NCBI RefSeq assembly: GCF_027923465.1
Contig: NZ_BRLB01000001.1
Location: 992,001 to 1,056,000 of the forward strand
Direction of reading: 5' to 3'
Length of the DNA stretch: 64,000 nucleotides
From: Vallitalea longa
Lineage (GTDB): Bacteria; Bacillota; Clostridia; Lachnospirales; Vallitaleaceae
The position numbers were made by a program, and so were the translations under genes. This document shows, one piece after another, positions 18,809-28,763 of this stretch (position 1 is the first letter of the stretch; each line of letters opens with the position of its first letter). Below the pieces are notes generated by a model. The model did not search any database. It was not told where the DNA came from and worked only from the letters and a program-made list of their open reading frames with translations.

Positions 18809-19834
18809 CTATACGTATTTGTTTTTACGTTTAAAATATCCAAAAATCCTAACTATAAGCAATATCAATCCACTAAAAATCATATTTCCATAGTACGTAA
18901 TGATTCTCCAAAGTGCCATAGCATATAGAAGTACGTCTCTTGTAAAGAATACTCTAAATAACAGGTAAAAGCTTCCTTCCGAAGCGCCAGCACCTCCAGG
19001 TGTAGGTATAAAACTTACTACTACATACACTATTGTTTGTATAGCTAATATATCTATATAATTAGCACCTGTTGAACCTAATGATAAATATATAAAATAT
19101 GTTATAGAAAAATATATAGTCAATTGAACAAAAGTCATAATGATTAATGTAATCATAGTTTTTTTGTTATTTTTTATCTCTTCAATATTCTTTACATAGT
19201 CATCAATATGCTCAACAATAACATCTCTCTTGATTCTTTTTGCCAAATGTAGTTTTTTAGCAATTAGGATTATGAAATCAAGTATCTTGACAACTAGAAC
19301 TTTTGAGTATGATAATAGAATAATCAATATTCCTCCAAAAAGATTAACACAAAGTCCTATAACTATAAAAACTATAAGTCCACTATATCTATTTACTATG
19401 AAATGGATCTTAGTAAAAAACATACTGATCGCATATAGTGAAACTACAACTTGAAATATTAAGAATTTCTTAACAGTAATAGTAGTTCCTACAGAAATGG
19501 GAATATTATATTTACTCTTCATCGCGAATATCTGAGCAGGTTGTCCACCTGCTGCAAAAGGAGTGATAAGACTATAATATTGTCCAACAAATGACAAATA
19601 TACTGATTTCATAAATGTTATTTCTTTACTTATTTCTTTACCTATCACAAATATTATTGTTGAATTGATTAATAAATATAATAGCATCAATAATATTGCT
19701 ATATACAAAAATTTCAGGTCTAATCTTTTAACTAGTTCAGGGAATTCAGCTATCTCTTCACTAGAAGATAGTAAATATAGCGTTATTATAGTAAAAACAA
19801 CTACTATAATTATTCCTATAATTTTTTTCTTCAT
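18809..19834 (-). CDS. LPG-synthase-like transmembrane protein (UPF0104/AglD family, flippase-like)
   Basis: 341 aa, about eight transmembrane helices. The family signature is visible in SFVGQYYSLITPFAAGGQPA and in the C-terminal FIPTPGGAGASEGSFY. This resembles the flippase part of MprF without the aminoacyl-transferase domain. GGGAG precedes the ATG. Placed between glycolipid synthesis genes and a patatin, it may flip a glycolipid or polyprenyl-linked precursor; that is inference. Confidence 0.85.
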   Translation of the reverse strand: MKKKIIGIIIVVVFTIITLYLLSSSEEIAEFPELVKRLDLKFLYIAILLMLLYLLINSTIIFVIGKEISKEITFMKSVYLSFVGQYYSLITPFAAGGQPAQIFAMKSKYNIPISVGTTITVKKFLIFQVVVSLYAISMFFTKIHFIVNRYSGLIVFIVIGLCVNLFGGILIILLSYSKVLVVKILDFIILIAKKLHLAKRIKRDVIVEHIDDYVKNIEEIKNNKKTMITLIIMTFVQLTIYFSITYFIYLSLGSTGANYIDILAIQTIVYVVVSFIPTPGGAGASEGSFYLLFRVFFTRDVLLYAMALWRIITYYGNMIFSGLILLIVRIFGYFKRKNKYV

Positions 19835-19836
19835 AA

Positions 19837-20361
19837 TTATTTTTCTCCCAATTTATTAATGATTGCATCTCTAGACATCCATACTTCTTGCGGTTCTCTA
19901 AACTTTACTTTGTCTTTCTTAGTTGAAGAAAATACGATTTTTATAAGATTATCCCATATTTTCAGAAAACGTTTCATATAACCGCTCTTCATTTCAAATA
20001 CATCAAAACCAAGTCTCTTGGTCAAGGGAGCCAAAACTGTTCTTCCAAAAATAGCTTTTATATCTTTAAATTCATCATTACTCTTAAGTTGTTTTGCCAA
20101 AGCTAGTGTTTCAGAATAAAATACTTTTATGACTTTTCTTACAGGGACTTCGTCAACAGTATCATTATTCACATGAATCTCTATTACCATATCGCCTTTT
20201 TTTATGCTCGTACCGTCAGACAATGTAACTGGTTTTCCTTTATATTTATCTATGTCTAAATAAATATAATTATATTCTGAACCAGGTATAAAAATCAAGT
20301 TATGAGTTTTTATATACCTTTTATTCATGTGAGTAAAGAATTTCTTCAATAATTTTTTCAT
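19837..20361 (-). CDS. YkoP-like conserved protein
   Basis: 174 aa, soluble, with TAGGAG before the ATG. The core YKGKPVTLSDGTSIKKGD and the following VIEIHVNND resemble the YkoP-type domain that is often beside or fused to polysaccharide deacetylases; here a deacetylase gene lies immediately upstream. No catalytic motif is evident and no function is known to me. The stop is two bases before the flippase-like start, so it is part of the operon. Confidence 0.6.
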   Translation of the reverse strand: MKKLLKKFFTHMNKRYIKTHNLIFIPGSEYNYIYLDIDKYKGKPVTLSDGTSIKKGDMVIEIHVNNDTVDEVPVRKVIKVFYSETLALAKQLKSNDEFKDIKAIFGRTVLAPLTKRLGFDVFEMKSGYMKRFLKIWDNLIKIVFSSTKKDKVKFREPQEVWMSRDAIINKLGEK

Positions 20362-20393
20362 TTTTTTCTCCTATATACAATATTATAACCAAC

Positions 20394-21095
20394 TTAACCT
20401 TTTATCATTTCATCAATTGTAATAAAGTTGAAACCTAAGTCTTTTAATTTAGGGATTGTGGATTCTAATGCTCCTAGTGTATTATTTGGGGCACCTTCAG
20501 CTCCTCCACTATCATGTAGAACTATTATATCTTTATCTTTTATTCTCTTCAATAAAATATTTTCTATATTAGCTGAAGAATTACTTTTTCTCCAGTCATA
20601 TGCTTCAACTGACCATAGAATTATCTTAAGATTGTTTTTTAATGCCTGTTTTAAAGTAAGTGCATTGAAAGTTCCCCATGGTGGTCTATAGTATGTAATA
20701 TGGAGTCCAAGGCTTTTTAGAATATCAAGTCCATTTTTGAATTCATTAATTGTTTCCCACGGAAAACTTAGCCAAGCTGATTTATGGTACATTGTATGCA
20801 TTCCTATTCCATGACCTTCTCTTTTCATTCTATCTACAATGTCTTTATTTTCTTCAGCTTTACGTGCTACTAAAAAAAATGTAGCTTTTATATTATTTTT
20901 CTCAAGTAAATCAAGTAATCTATTTGTATATAATGGGTCTGGCCCATCATCAAATGTCAATGCTATACTCTTTTTTGAATTTTTATTAATAGTTTTAATC
21001 ACATCGTTTGATTTATTTCTTGCTATATAATTCGGTATAACCATATAAAGCATAAAAATAAGTAGCAATATCAAAAAAATATATAATACTATCAT
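20394..21095 (-). CDS. Polysaccharide deacetylase (NodB domain), membrane-anchored
   Basis: 233 aa. One N-terminal transmembrane helix (about 2-20) and then a carbohydrate-esterase-4 domain: ALTFDDGPDP with the catalytic Asp and metal Asp, HTMYH as the HxxxH zinc pair, RPPWG, and the late motif IIVLHDSGG. The family removes N-acetyl groups from peptidoglycan or other surface glycans. The anchor places the domain outside the cell. Within this block it may act on a glycolipid or LTA-linked sugar instead of peptidoglycan; unresolved. Confidence 0.9.
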   Translation of the reverse strand: MIVLYIFLILLLIFMLYMVIPNYIARNKSNDVIKTINKNSKKSIALTFDDGPDPLYTNRLLDLLEKNNIKATFFLVARKAEENKDIVDRMKREGHGIGMHTMYHKSAWLSFPWETINEFKNGLDILKSLGLHITYYRPPWGTFNALTLKQALKNNLKIILWSVEAYDWRKSNSSANIENILLKRIKDKDIIVLHDSGGAEGAPNNTLGALESTIPKLKDLGFNFITIDEMIKG

Positions 21096-21124
21096 AATAA
21101 AATCACCTTACCTTACTGAAAATA

Positions 21125-22246
21125 TTAATTCCTTGAGTATATTGTTATTATGTTTTCTGCTAGAGATTTCATATCAATGTTTTTTTTCTGAACATCTATA
21201 TTTTCAATCATTTTATTTTTTAAATTTTCATCGTCCATTATTATACTTATTTTATCAACTAGTTCTTCTTCAGTATTTACTACGTATCCCAATCCTTTTT
21301 CTTTAACATATTTACAGTTTTCTAATTCTTGTCCCAAAACAGGCTTATATATTATAAATGGAAGACTGCTGGATATGGTTTCAAATAATGTGATTCCTCC
21401 AGGCTTAGTTATGAGCAGATCGGATACTGACATAATATCGGCAACTTTATCAGTATACTTAAGGATATTGATATTATCGTAACTGTCATATTTACTTATT
21501 TTATCATAAAGCTTCTTGTTTTTTCCAGTGATAATATATAGTTTTATACGCTTATTAGAAGCTATCCATTTATAAAAAGAAACTTCCTTTGGGATAAGAC
21601 CTAGCCCACCGCCCATCATCAAAATAACGAAATCGTTATTATCTATGCCATACTGTTTCTTTAATCGTACATTGTTTTTTGATTCAAAAAATTGACGCCT
21701 AATAGGAATACCTGTCGTAATAACAGAATCTTTATTGATTCCCCTTTTTATAATACTGTCTCTAACGCTATCTGTAGCAACAAAGTACATATCGCACTCA
21801 TAGTTTATCCATTCTGACCCTTTAACTATATCTGTTATACAAGTTATTAAAGGGATATCTTCATTATTATCCTTCTTATATTTTGCTACGTAAGCAGAAC
21901 ATGTGGGAAAAGTTGATATGATAATGGAAGGTTGCACATCTTCCAAATATCTAGCTAATCTTTTTGAGCTAGATCTAAAACAAGAGTGCAACTTACCAAA
22001 ATTATCATTATTGTTTTTTTTGTAATAATCAAAATTATAGATAGGTAAGGCATACTTAATTAGCATCTTGAAAAATTTATATATATATTTATAAAGTTTT
22101 GGCCTTATTATTTTATACATGTCAACTATTTGTATTGTTATGCTACTATCTACATCTGTTATATAATTCTTAATAGCTTTTGATACTGATTTATGTCCAC
22201 TTCCAAAATCAGCTGTAAGTATTAATATTTCACATTTGTTTTGCAT
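21125..22246 (-). CDS. MGDG-synthase/UgtP-like glycosyltransferase, second copy
   Basis: 373 aa, GT28-type. It has the N-terminal LTADFGSGHKSVSKAI loop typical of monogalactosyldiacylglycerol synthase and UgtP, and the C-terminal nucleotide-sugar region with VADIMSVSDLLITKPGG. GGAGG within the end of the upstream paralogue precedes the ATG, and the two genes overlap by 25 bases. Such enzymes add glucose or galactose to diacylglycerol. Two tandem, clearly diverged copies suggest successive sugars or different acceptors. Confidence 0.85.
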   Translation of the reverse strand: MQNKCEILILTADFGSGHKSVSKAIKNYITDVDSSITIQIVDMYKIIRPKLYKYIYKFFKMLIKYALPIYNFDYYKKNNNDNFGKLHSCFRSSSKRLARYLEDVQPSIIISTFPTCSAYVAKYKKDNNEDIPLITCITDIVKGSEWINYECDMYFVATDSVRDSIIKRGINKDSVITTGIPIRRQFFESKNNVRLKKQYGIDNNDFVILMMGGGLGLIPKEVSFYKWIASNKRIKLYIITGKNKKLYDKISKYDSYDNINILKYTDKVADIMSVSDLLITKPGGITLFETISSSLPFIIYKPVLGQELENCKYVKEKGLGYVVNTEEELVDKISIIMDDENLKNKMIENIDVQKKNIDMKSLAENIITIYSRN

Positions 22247-23370
22247 TTCATATCCTCCGTGAAGGATTCATTTTTTTCCATTAGGTTTATACATAATTTT
22301 ATCGTCTTATCTATAGAATGATCTTTACACATGTCTTTCATATTTTGTTTCAACCAATTGATTTTACTTGGATCATTCATTAGAACCGTTACGACTTCAT
22401 CCAACTCTTTGACACTATCTATCTTTATGGCTGCCCCAGCATTAACAAGAACTTCTGCATTTTCTTCTTCTTGCCCTGGAATGAAATAAGGTATAATCAT
22501 TGGTATATTCTTAGTTAAAGCTTCTGTTACTGTAAGTCCACCTGGTTTAGTGACGATTACATCAGATAATTCCATAAGTTCTGGTATCTTATCTGTAAAT
22601 CCTAGAATCTGAATGAACTTATCTGGTATATATTCTCCATACTTATCGTCTAGTGAATTTTTTAACGTATCATTGTTACCACATACTACGATAATTTTTA
22701 ACTTATCTTCAATATTCAATAGATTCTTAAGTGCTTTCTTGATTGAACTTACTCCCATACTTCCACCCATTAATAAGATGGTAAATATGTCTTCTTTTTT
22801 CTCAGTAACCACATCTTCTCTAAAAATCCTCTTAATAGGAATTCCATAGCTATAAACCTTATCAGGGCTTATTCCTCTAGCTACAATACCATTTTTCGTA
22901 TAAGCGCTTCCAACTAAATAAGCGTCAACATGATCGCTTATATAGCTTTGATGTGGAAGAAAATCAGTTACTACTGATAGAAATGGTATATTAATTATTC
23001 CATCACCTTTTAGTGAAGATATTACATCTACTAGCAAAGGATGTGTACTTATAATTAAACTCGCATTTTCGAAGTTGACTATTTCCTCTATTTTATCAGT
23101 CAATGCTTTTATGAAAATCTTAGCTACAGGCTTATTCATAGTTTCATTATTACTGATCTTATAAATAGTTCCGTACATCTTAGGCATCAAAGTCGCAAGT
23201 ATTTTGTAACCATCTGACACTAGAATATCTAGTGATTTACTAACTTCTTTTAATGGTTCAACTATTACAGCCTCATATCCTTTTTCTTCAAATTCTAATT
23301 TCAATGCACCAGCTACTTGATTATGTCCATAACCAGTAGATGCTGACACTATTACTATTGTCTTTTTCAT
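22222..23370 (-). CDS. MGDG-synthase/UgtP-like glycosyltransferase, first copy
   Basis: 382 aa. The N-terminal SASTGYGHNQVAGAL loop and the C-terminal LMELSDVIVTKPGGLTVTEAL are the expected acceptor-lipid and nucleotide-sugar segments; LMGGSMG occurs at the domain junction. AGGGGGA precedes the ATG. First gene of the envelope block, 104 bases downstream of an LTA synthase-like gene on the same strand, which fits synthesis of the glycolipid anchor of lipoteichoic acid. Confidence 0.85.
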   Translation of the reverse strand: MKKTIVIVSASTGYGHNQVAGALKLEFEEKGYEAVIVEPLKEVSKSLDILVSDGYKILATLMPKMYGTIYKISNNETMNKPVAKIFIKALTDKIEEIVNFENASLIISTHPLLVDVISSLKGDGIINIPFLSVVTDFLPHQSYISDHVDAYLVGSAYTKNGIVARGISPDKVYSYGIPIKRIFREDVVTEKKEDIFTILLMGGSMGVSSIKKALKNLLNIEDKLKIIVVCGNNDTLKNSLDDKYGEYIPDKFIQILGFTDKIPELMELSDVIVTKPGGLTVTEALTKNIPMIIPYFIPGQEEENAEVLVNAGAAIKIDSVKELDEVVTVLMNDPSKINWLKQNMKDMCKDHSIDKTIKLCINLMEKNESFTEDMKCKTNVKY

Positions 23371-23474
23371 ATTTATCCCCCTAAATTAATTAAAGCTAAA
23401 AGCATTCAAATAAATCCTAGATCTACTTTTTTCTTATAATTTAGATGCATATAATTTTATACTATGAATTTTTA

Positions 23475-25307
23475 TTACCTTGTTATCAGATCATTCTCAA
23501 GTATATACTTAGATGTATCTAATAACTCTAATGCTTTATCATAATATTTTTTATATTTCATATTATCCTCAATTTTTTCATCTGTTTTTAAATCTTTCGC
23601 TTCACTAGTACTGAATAATGATTCTCTCGACATCTCGAAAATCACATCATCATTTATGAATGAACCTCTTAACATATATGTTACTGACGCAACATATCCT
23701 TTTTCTGCATTAATGATATCATGACCTAATATATATTTGCTAGTGATTTCTACATCCATCAAGTTAGCAATTGTTGGTAAAAAGTCAACTTGACCTCCTA
23801 CAGTAGATATAGTTTCGTTTACATTAGCACCAGGTACATTAATAATTAAAGGTATGTTAAGCATTTCATTATAGTCATAATCTTTGCCCAAATATCTTGT
23901 CATACATTCATAATTACTAGCATCTTTACAATTAAGTCCATGGTGGTCACCATATATAGCAATTATAGAGTCATCATATAACCCTTTTTCTTTTAATTCT
24001 TCTATAAACGTTCCTATTGCCATATCAGAATAATGAACTCCCTGTAAATAGTTACCAAATACTGTTCCTTTATCCTTTTGATTCAATTGGATAGTATTGT
24101 ATTTGTCAGGAAATAGATAAGGATGATGGCATGATAATGTTATTAGGAAAGAATAAAAAGGTTTTTCCATTTTTTCTATGTGTTCAGCTGCTTGCTTAAA
24201 CATACTTACATCTGATATACCAAAGCCTATTTTCTCATCCATATTCATATCTTCAAGACTTATGTAATCTTCAAACCCTTGATTAGGGTAAGCTGCTTCT
24301 CTATTCCAGAAATCTGCTTTATAGCCATGAAATACTGTTGTCTTGTATCCATTTTCTCTCATTATCCATGGTAAACCATAAAATGTGTTATTTTCATATA
24401 ATCTATAACATTCACCATCAATTACTGGATATATAGAGTTCTGAGTTGAAAATTCTGCATCAGAGGTATTTCCTCTTCCAATATTCTGGTAATAATTTTC
24501 AAAGTATAATGAATCGCCTTTAATTAATTTATTAAGGTTTGGTGTCAATTCTTGTCCTTCATAATAAGCGTTAATTGGAAAATTCTGCATTGATTCAACT
24601 TGAATCACTATCAGATTTCTACCTTTAGCAATTCCATTAAATTTTTTCTCTGTCGATCTTTCTGATTCTAATTTACTAAGAACTGTATCAACATCTTCAT
24701 TATTTTTTATGTCATTATCTTTGTAACCGAATACTTTTGTATATATATCATTTATATGATAAGTCAAAAATTCAGTATTACTCACTGCTTTTATTGCATC
24801 CACATTCATTGGATTCCATGACATCAATAACATTAAAGCCACTAGCAATGATGTAATAATTCTCTTATATGGTTTGAAATTAGTAATATTTCCTGTTACT
24901 AATTCTCTTTTTTTCTTGAAATAGATATAATAAAATGGTATATCTATAAATAATAAGATACTTATTGGTGGTGTTGTAAATTTAATACTTTCATCAACCA
25001 CAATCAAGTTATTCATCTGAGCTACTTGATTTACTGATGGTAATTGATTGAAATAGCTATAATACAAACAATCTGCAAACATTAATAACGTAAGCAGGGA
25101 ATAAACAATCAAAAATGATCTATTACAATGCTTACTATCACTAAATAAATATGCTATAAAAATTACTACAAAAAATACAAATGTGATTGCACCTATAATA
25201 ATACTTGATTTCTGAAATCCGATTAGTAAATAAAAACATACTATCTTAGCTAAAAGTATAGCTACCATAATAAAATCTTTATACGATATTTTTTTTAATT
25301 CTTTCAT
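23475..25307 (-). CDS. Lipoteichoic acid synthase-family enzyme
   Basis: 610 aa with AAAAGGAG before the ATG. Five N-terminal transmembrane helices (to about residue 170) are followed by an extracellular sulfatase-fold domain. The nucleophile is Thr281 in GRGNTSDAEF, equivalent to the KTSDSEF threonine of LtaS; HGYKADFWNR, YGDHHG and SCHHPY supply expected metal and substrate residues. The family polymerises glycerol phosphate from phosphatidylglycerol onto a glycolipid, or primes that reaction. Downstream genes supply glycolipid synthesis. Confidence 0.9.
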   Translation of the reverse strand: MKELKKISYKDFIMVAILLAKIVCFYLLIGFQKSSIIIGAITFVFFVVIFIAYLFSDSKHCNRSFLIVYSLLTLLMFADCLYYSYFNQLPSVNQVAQMNNLIVVDESIKFTTPPISILLFIDIPFYYIYFKKKRELVTGNITNFKPYKRIITSLLVALMLLMSWNPMNVDAIKAVSNTEFLTYHINDIYTKVFGYKDNDIKNNEDVDTVLSKLESERSTEKKFNGIAKGRNLIVIQVESMQNFPINAYYEGQELTPNLNKLIKGDSLYFENYYQNIGRGNTSDAEFSTQNSIYPVIDGECYRLYENNTFYGLPWIMRENGYKTTVFHGYKADFWNREAAYPNQGFEDYISLEDMNMDEKIGFGISDVSMFKQAAEHIEKMEKPFYSFLITLSCHHPYLFPDKYNTIQLNQKDKGTVFGNYLQGVHYSDMAIGTFIEELKEKGLYDDSIIAIYGDHHGLNCKDASNYECMTRYLGKDYDYNEMLNIPLIINVPGANVNETISTVGGQVDFLPTIANLMDVEITSKYILGHDIINAEKGYVASVTYMLRGSFINDDVIFEMSRESLFSTSEAKDLKTDEKIEDNMKYKKYYDKALELLDTSKYILENDLITR

Positions 25308-25348
25308 TAATATTTCTCCTTTTGATACACTAAATTAGTTCATTTAAT

Positions 25349-25384
25349 ATGGGCTAACCATTATTATACCATAAGCTAGCCCAT
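25349..25384. repeat. Inverted repeat upstream of the LTA synthase gene
   Basis: Perfect 8-bp arms (ATGGGCTA/TAGCCCAT) separated by 20 bases. On the minus strand the loop contains TATAAT. No T-run follows, so a regulator site around a promoter is more likely than a terminator. Confidence 0.4.
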
Positions 25385-25450
25385 CATATCATTTAACTTA
25401 AATTAAATTTAACATATTTAATGCATCTACTAAGTTAAATAGTACATAAT

Positions 25451-26380
25451 TTAGTCAACTGTATCATCTTTAGCAATTTCTACAACTGATTTAGCTAAAC
25501 CTGCTAATCCTTGTATTTCTGATGGAATGATTATCTTAGTTGCTTTACCGTCAGCAGCTCTTTCAAATGCTTCTAAGCTCTTGATAGATATGACTTCTCT
25601 TGAAGGTTTTGATGCATTAATTTGTTTAATACCTTCTGCAGTTGCTGTTTGAACTTTCAATATAGCTTCCGCTTCACCTTCTGCTTCTCTGATTTGAGCT
25701 TCTTTCTTAGCTTCTGCTTTTAAGATAACTGCTGCTTTTTGTGCTTCTGCATCTAGTATCGCTGACTCTTTTCTACCTTCTGCTACTAATACTGCTGATT
25801 TTTTCTCTCCCTCAGCTCTAAGGATAGCTTCTCTTCTTCCTCTTTCTGCTTTCATCTGACGCTCCATAGCATCTTGAATCTCAGCAGGTGGTATAATATT
25901 TTTTAATTCAACACGATTAACTTTAATACCCCATGGGTCTGTTGCTTCATCTAGAATGCTTCTCATTTTTGTATTGATGATTTCTCTAGATGTCAATGTT
26001 TCATCAAGTTCCAAATCACCAATTATATTTCTTAGTGTTGTTGCTGTCAAGTTCTCAATTGCTGATAATGGATTAACTATTCCATAAGCATAAGCTTTTG
26101 GATCTGTTATTTGATAATATACAACTGTATCTATTCGCATTGTAACATTGTCTTTTGTTATAACTGGTTGTGGTGGAAAGTCTAGAACTTGTTCTTTTAG
26201 TGATACTCTTCTAGCAACTTTGTCAATTAGTGGTATCTTAATATGTAATCCCACTGACCAAGAAGTTTGAAAAGCGCCAAGTCTTTCAATTACATAAGCA
26301 TGTGCTTGTGGTACCACTTTGATACTAGTCAAAATTAAGATAACTATTAATGCTATTAATCCAATTCCTACATATTCCAT
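25451..26380 (-). CDS. SPFH/stomatin-family membrane protein (QmcA-like)
   Basis: 309 aa: one N-terminal membrane segment, an SPFH/band-7 domain (VVPQAHAYVIERLGAF onward), then a long charged helical region rich in Ala-Glu-Gly-Lys (about 190-250) typical of oligomerising stomatins, and a short C-terminal domain. GAGGAGG precedes the ATG. These form membrane scaffolds that affect lipid organisation and membrane proteases. The NfeD-family gene immediately upstream is the usual partner. Confidence 0.92.
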   Translation of the reverse strand: MEYVGIGLIALIVILILTSIKVVPQAHAYVIERLGAFQTSWSVGLHIKIPLIDKVARRVSLKEQVLDFPPQPVITKDNVTMRIDTVVYYQITDPKAYAYGIVNPLSAIENLTATTLRNIIGDLELDETLTSREIINTKMRSILDEATDPWGIKVNRVELKNIIPPAEIQDAMERQMKAERGRREAILRAEGEKKSAVLVAEGRKESAILDAEAQKAAVILKAEAKKEAQIREAEGEAEAILKVQTATAEGIKQINASKPSREVISIKSLEAFERAADGKATKIIIPSEIQGLAGLAKSVVEIAKDDTVD

Positions 26381-26410
26381 ATTAGTTCCTCCTCATAATT
26401 TATAGAAACA

Positions 26411-26842
26411 TTACACTTCTTCAACAATTAATTTTACACCTTTTACCTCTAGAACTTTAACTTTCTTACTCTTTTCTATTGTATCCCCATTGATAGAACG
26501 ACAACTCCATGTCTGTCCATCAACCTTTACTTGTCCTTTGGCAGCAAGATTATTGATTTCATCTATAACTATTCCCACTTTGCCTATGATTGATTCATAA
26601 TTAGTTTTTACATGCCCTATTTTCAATACTTTTACTGCTATAGGTCTTGTAAAATACAACAAACATAGCGAAACAACTATAAAGACTACTATCTGAATAA
26701 AAATTCCTACTCCAAATAAAGATATCAGTAAAGATGCTAAAGCTCCAAATGCAAACCAAATTGTTGTTAATCCTAAAGTCGCAGCTTCAAGTATTACACA
26801 TATGATTAATACTCCAAGCCAAATTAAGTATGGTTCCGGCAT
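26411..26842 (-). CDS. NfeD-family membrane protein with C-terminal OB fold
   Basis: 143 aa, AAAGGAGGT before the ATG. Two to three transmembrane helices fill the first 80 residues; the rest forms an OB-like beta domain with the typical GKVGIVIDEI and GQVKVDGQTWSCRS strands. The short NfeD form, without a protease domain, usually pairs with a stomatin, as it does here 30 bases downstream. Confidence 0.9.
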   Translation of the reverse strand: MPEPYLIWLGVLIICVILEAATLGLTTIWFAFGALASLLISLFGVGIFIQIVVFIVVSLCLLYFTRPIAVKVLKIGHVKTNYESIIGKVGIVIDEINNLAAKGQVKVDGQTWSCRSINGDTIEKSKKVKVLEVKGVKLIVEEV

Positions 26843-27240
26843 ATTCCGTGACCTCCTTTAATAAAAAAGTTGATATGTTATATCATAATCTTATGTTAAA
26901 ACAATTATGCTTAATATTATGATAGCTACTTTATTATATTTTACAAAAAAATCTTACATAATGCAACTTTATTATTTTTTATGCTACTATTGGATTAATT
27001 TAATATCAAAAATATTGTTTTCAGAAGTCAAATATTAACTTTTTGATAAATTATGAGGTTTAATTTTATATGATATAGTAATTCTAATATATACAGATTA
27101 ATATTTAATTAGAAAATGTTTAATTTACAATTATGTTTATAAAATCCATAATTAATTAATAAACAAATATTTATATATGTTGAAATGCTTATGCTTATGT
27201 AGTATCATTTATTAATAGCAATCAAAAGGAGATGAAGCAA
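26843..27240. other. Intergenic region between divergent NfeD and TPR genes
   Basis: About 400 very AT-rich bases with no open frame resembling a gene. The only element I can point to is the candidate plus-strand promoter at 27180-27208. Confidence 0.6.
27180..27208 (+). promoter_or_regulatory. Candidate promoter of the TPR-protein gene
   Basis: TTGAAA, 17 bases, TATCAT, ending 32 bases before the likely TTG start codon. Confidence 0.5.
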
Positions 27241-28188
27241 TTGGATTATTTAGGTAAGAAATGGAAATTTATTGCAATAATATATTTTATAGCCTGCTAT
27301 ATATTTGTTATCGTTATAAAGCATCTGCCACTTAGCACATTGTTACTATTTTATGGTGGTTTTATTTTATTGACAATACTTCTATTTTTAGGAAGTACAA
27401 TAGGTATGATAGGTATTTTAGTTCAATCTGTTACTAAAAATGATAAAAAAGCTTTTAAATATTACAGAGCAGCATATAAACTACATACTAATAATATTAG
27501 TATAATAACTTCATACGGGTTAATTCTTTTAAAAGAAGATAAAATCGAACAAGCTATAGATATTTTCAAAAAGTCTCTAAGTCTAAATCCTCAGTTTCTT
27601 GCAAACAAAATAATTAAATGTAATATTGCAATTTGTCACTGGAAACTTGGTAAAATTGATGAAGCAATAGATATTTACGAAAAAATATTTAAGGATTTTG
27701 AACTTGCAACATATGATGATGAAGAAGATAATGATGAAGAAGACATCAAACAGATAGAAGAATCAATAGATAGTAATGAAGAAAAAGAATATGTCATAAA
27801 AACTAATTCTTATGTATATGCTCAAGATTATACCACTATAGGTTATCTGTATTTGTTAAAAAAAGATTACGACAAAGCAATAGAAAATAGTAAAAAAGCT
27901 TTGATGCTAAATGCAAAGCATGCACCTGCACTTGATAATCTTGGTCAAATATATTACGAGATGAAAGACTATGATAAAGCTTTCAAATATCTAAAATCAG
28001 CATTGGAAATTAATCCCAACATGCCTGATAGTAACTATTATATGGGATTGATATTCGAAAAGAAAAATGACATTGAAGAAGCAAGAAAATATTATAAGAA
28101 AACGGCTTCGTGTAATATTAATGCTCTTAACACTGTTACACGTGAGGATGTTAACAAGAAACTACAAAAATTCAATCCAAATCTATAG
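27241..28188 (+). CDS. Membrane-anchored TPR-repeat protein
   Basis: About 315 aa from the TTG at 27241, nine bases after AAAGGAG; the ATG at 27232 directly abuts that site and is unlikely to be used. Two transmembrane helices (to about residue 65) are followed by tetratricopeptide repeats near 75-150 and 195-290, with an acidic Asp/Glu-rich insert between them. The protein is a probable scaffold at the inner face of the membrane. No specific partner can be named; it stands alone. Confidence 0.75.
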   Translation: MDYLGKKWKFIAIIYFIACYIFVIVIKHLPLSTLLLFYGGFILLTILLFLGSTIGMIGILVQSVTKNDKKAFKYYRAAYKLHTNNISIITSYGLILLKEDKIEQAIDIFKKSLSLNPQFLANKIIKCNIAICHWKLGKIDEAIDIYEKIFKDFELATYDDEEDNDEEDIKQIEESIDSNEEKEYVIKTNSYVYAQDYTTIGYLYLLKKDYDKAIENSKKALMLNAKHAPALDNLGQIYYEMKDYDKAFKYLKSALEINPNMPDSNYYMGLIFEKKNDIEEARKYYKKTASCNINALNTVTREDVNKKLQKFNPNL

Positions 28189-28269
28189 ATGCCATTTAGA
28201 TATTTAATTGATTCATGTTAACTTTTATTTATCACCAATGGCAAATAGCTTTGTAACCAAAAAAATTAT

Positions 28270-28307
28270 AAAAGGCTTTATTATAAATAAAACTAATAAA
28301 GCCTTTT
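28270..28307. terminator. Bidirectional terminator between TPR and flavodoxin genes
   Basis: A 14-bp perfect stem (AAAAGGCTTTATTA/TAATAAAGCCTTTT) with a 10-base loop, between two convergent genes. Confidence 0.85.
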
Positions 28308-28315
28308 TAGATTAT

Positions 28316-28747
28316 CTATGCATTTACAAGAGTTTTACCTAATTCTGTACAATTATCCAATTCTTCACCTTGTGGTTCAAGATTTACTATTAAACCATCA
28401 GCTACCAACTTAGCACCATATGATTCCATTCTATCTTTCCAATTTCTCATCCATTCACCATCGCCCCAATCATAAGAACCGAAAAGAGCTAATTTTTTAT
28501 CTGACCAATCAATATTTTTGAGACTTTCTACAAAGGGTTCCATTTCATCTTCTTCTAGTGATTCTACTCCCATGGATGGGCATCCAAGAGCTACATAAGT
28601 AACTTCCTTTATCATGTCTTCATTTGCCGAATCAACAGGAACAATATCAACTTCTTTTCCCTCTGATTCTATACCTTTCGCAATAGCATTTGCCATTGCT
28701 TCTGTGTTACCAGTTCCACTCCAATAAACAATTAAAACTTTATCCAT
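28316..28747 (-). CDS. Flavodoxin
   Basis: 143 aa from the ATG at 28747, preceded by GGAGGT. The FMN phosphate loop WSGTGNTEAMA, the LGCPSMG segment and the FGSYDWGDGEWM aromatic loop are those of a short-chain clostridial flavodoxin. It carries low-potential electrons in place of ferredoxin. It follows the DUF3793 gene by 16 bases under a Fur-box promoter, so induction by iron shortage is expected. Confidence 0.93.
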   Translation of the reverse strand: MDKVLIVYWSGTGNTEAMANAIAKGIESEGKEVDIVPVDSANEDMIKEVTYVALGCPSMGVESLEEDEMEPFVESLKNIDWSDKKLALFGSYDWGDGEWMRNWKDRMESYGAKLVADGLIVNLEPQGEELDNCTELGKTLVNA

Positions 28748-28763
28748 TTTATTTACCTCCATA

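Noticed and set aside
25349-25384. Terminator of the SPFH-NfeD operon
   Set aside because: The stem is only 8 bp with a 20-base loop and no T-run; kept only as an inverted repeat.
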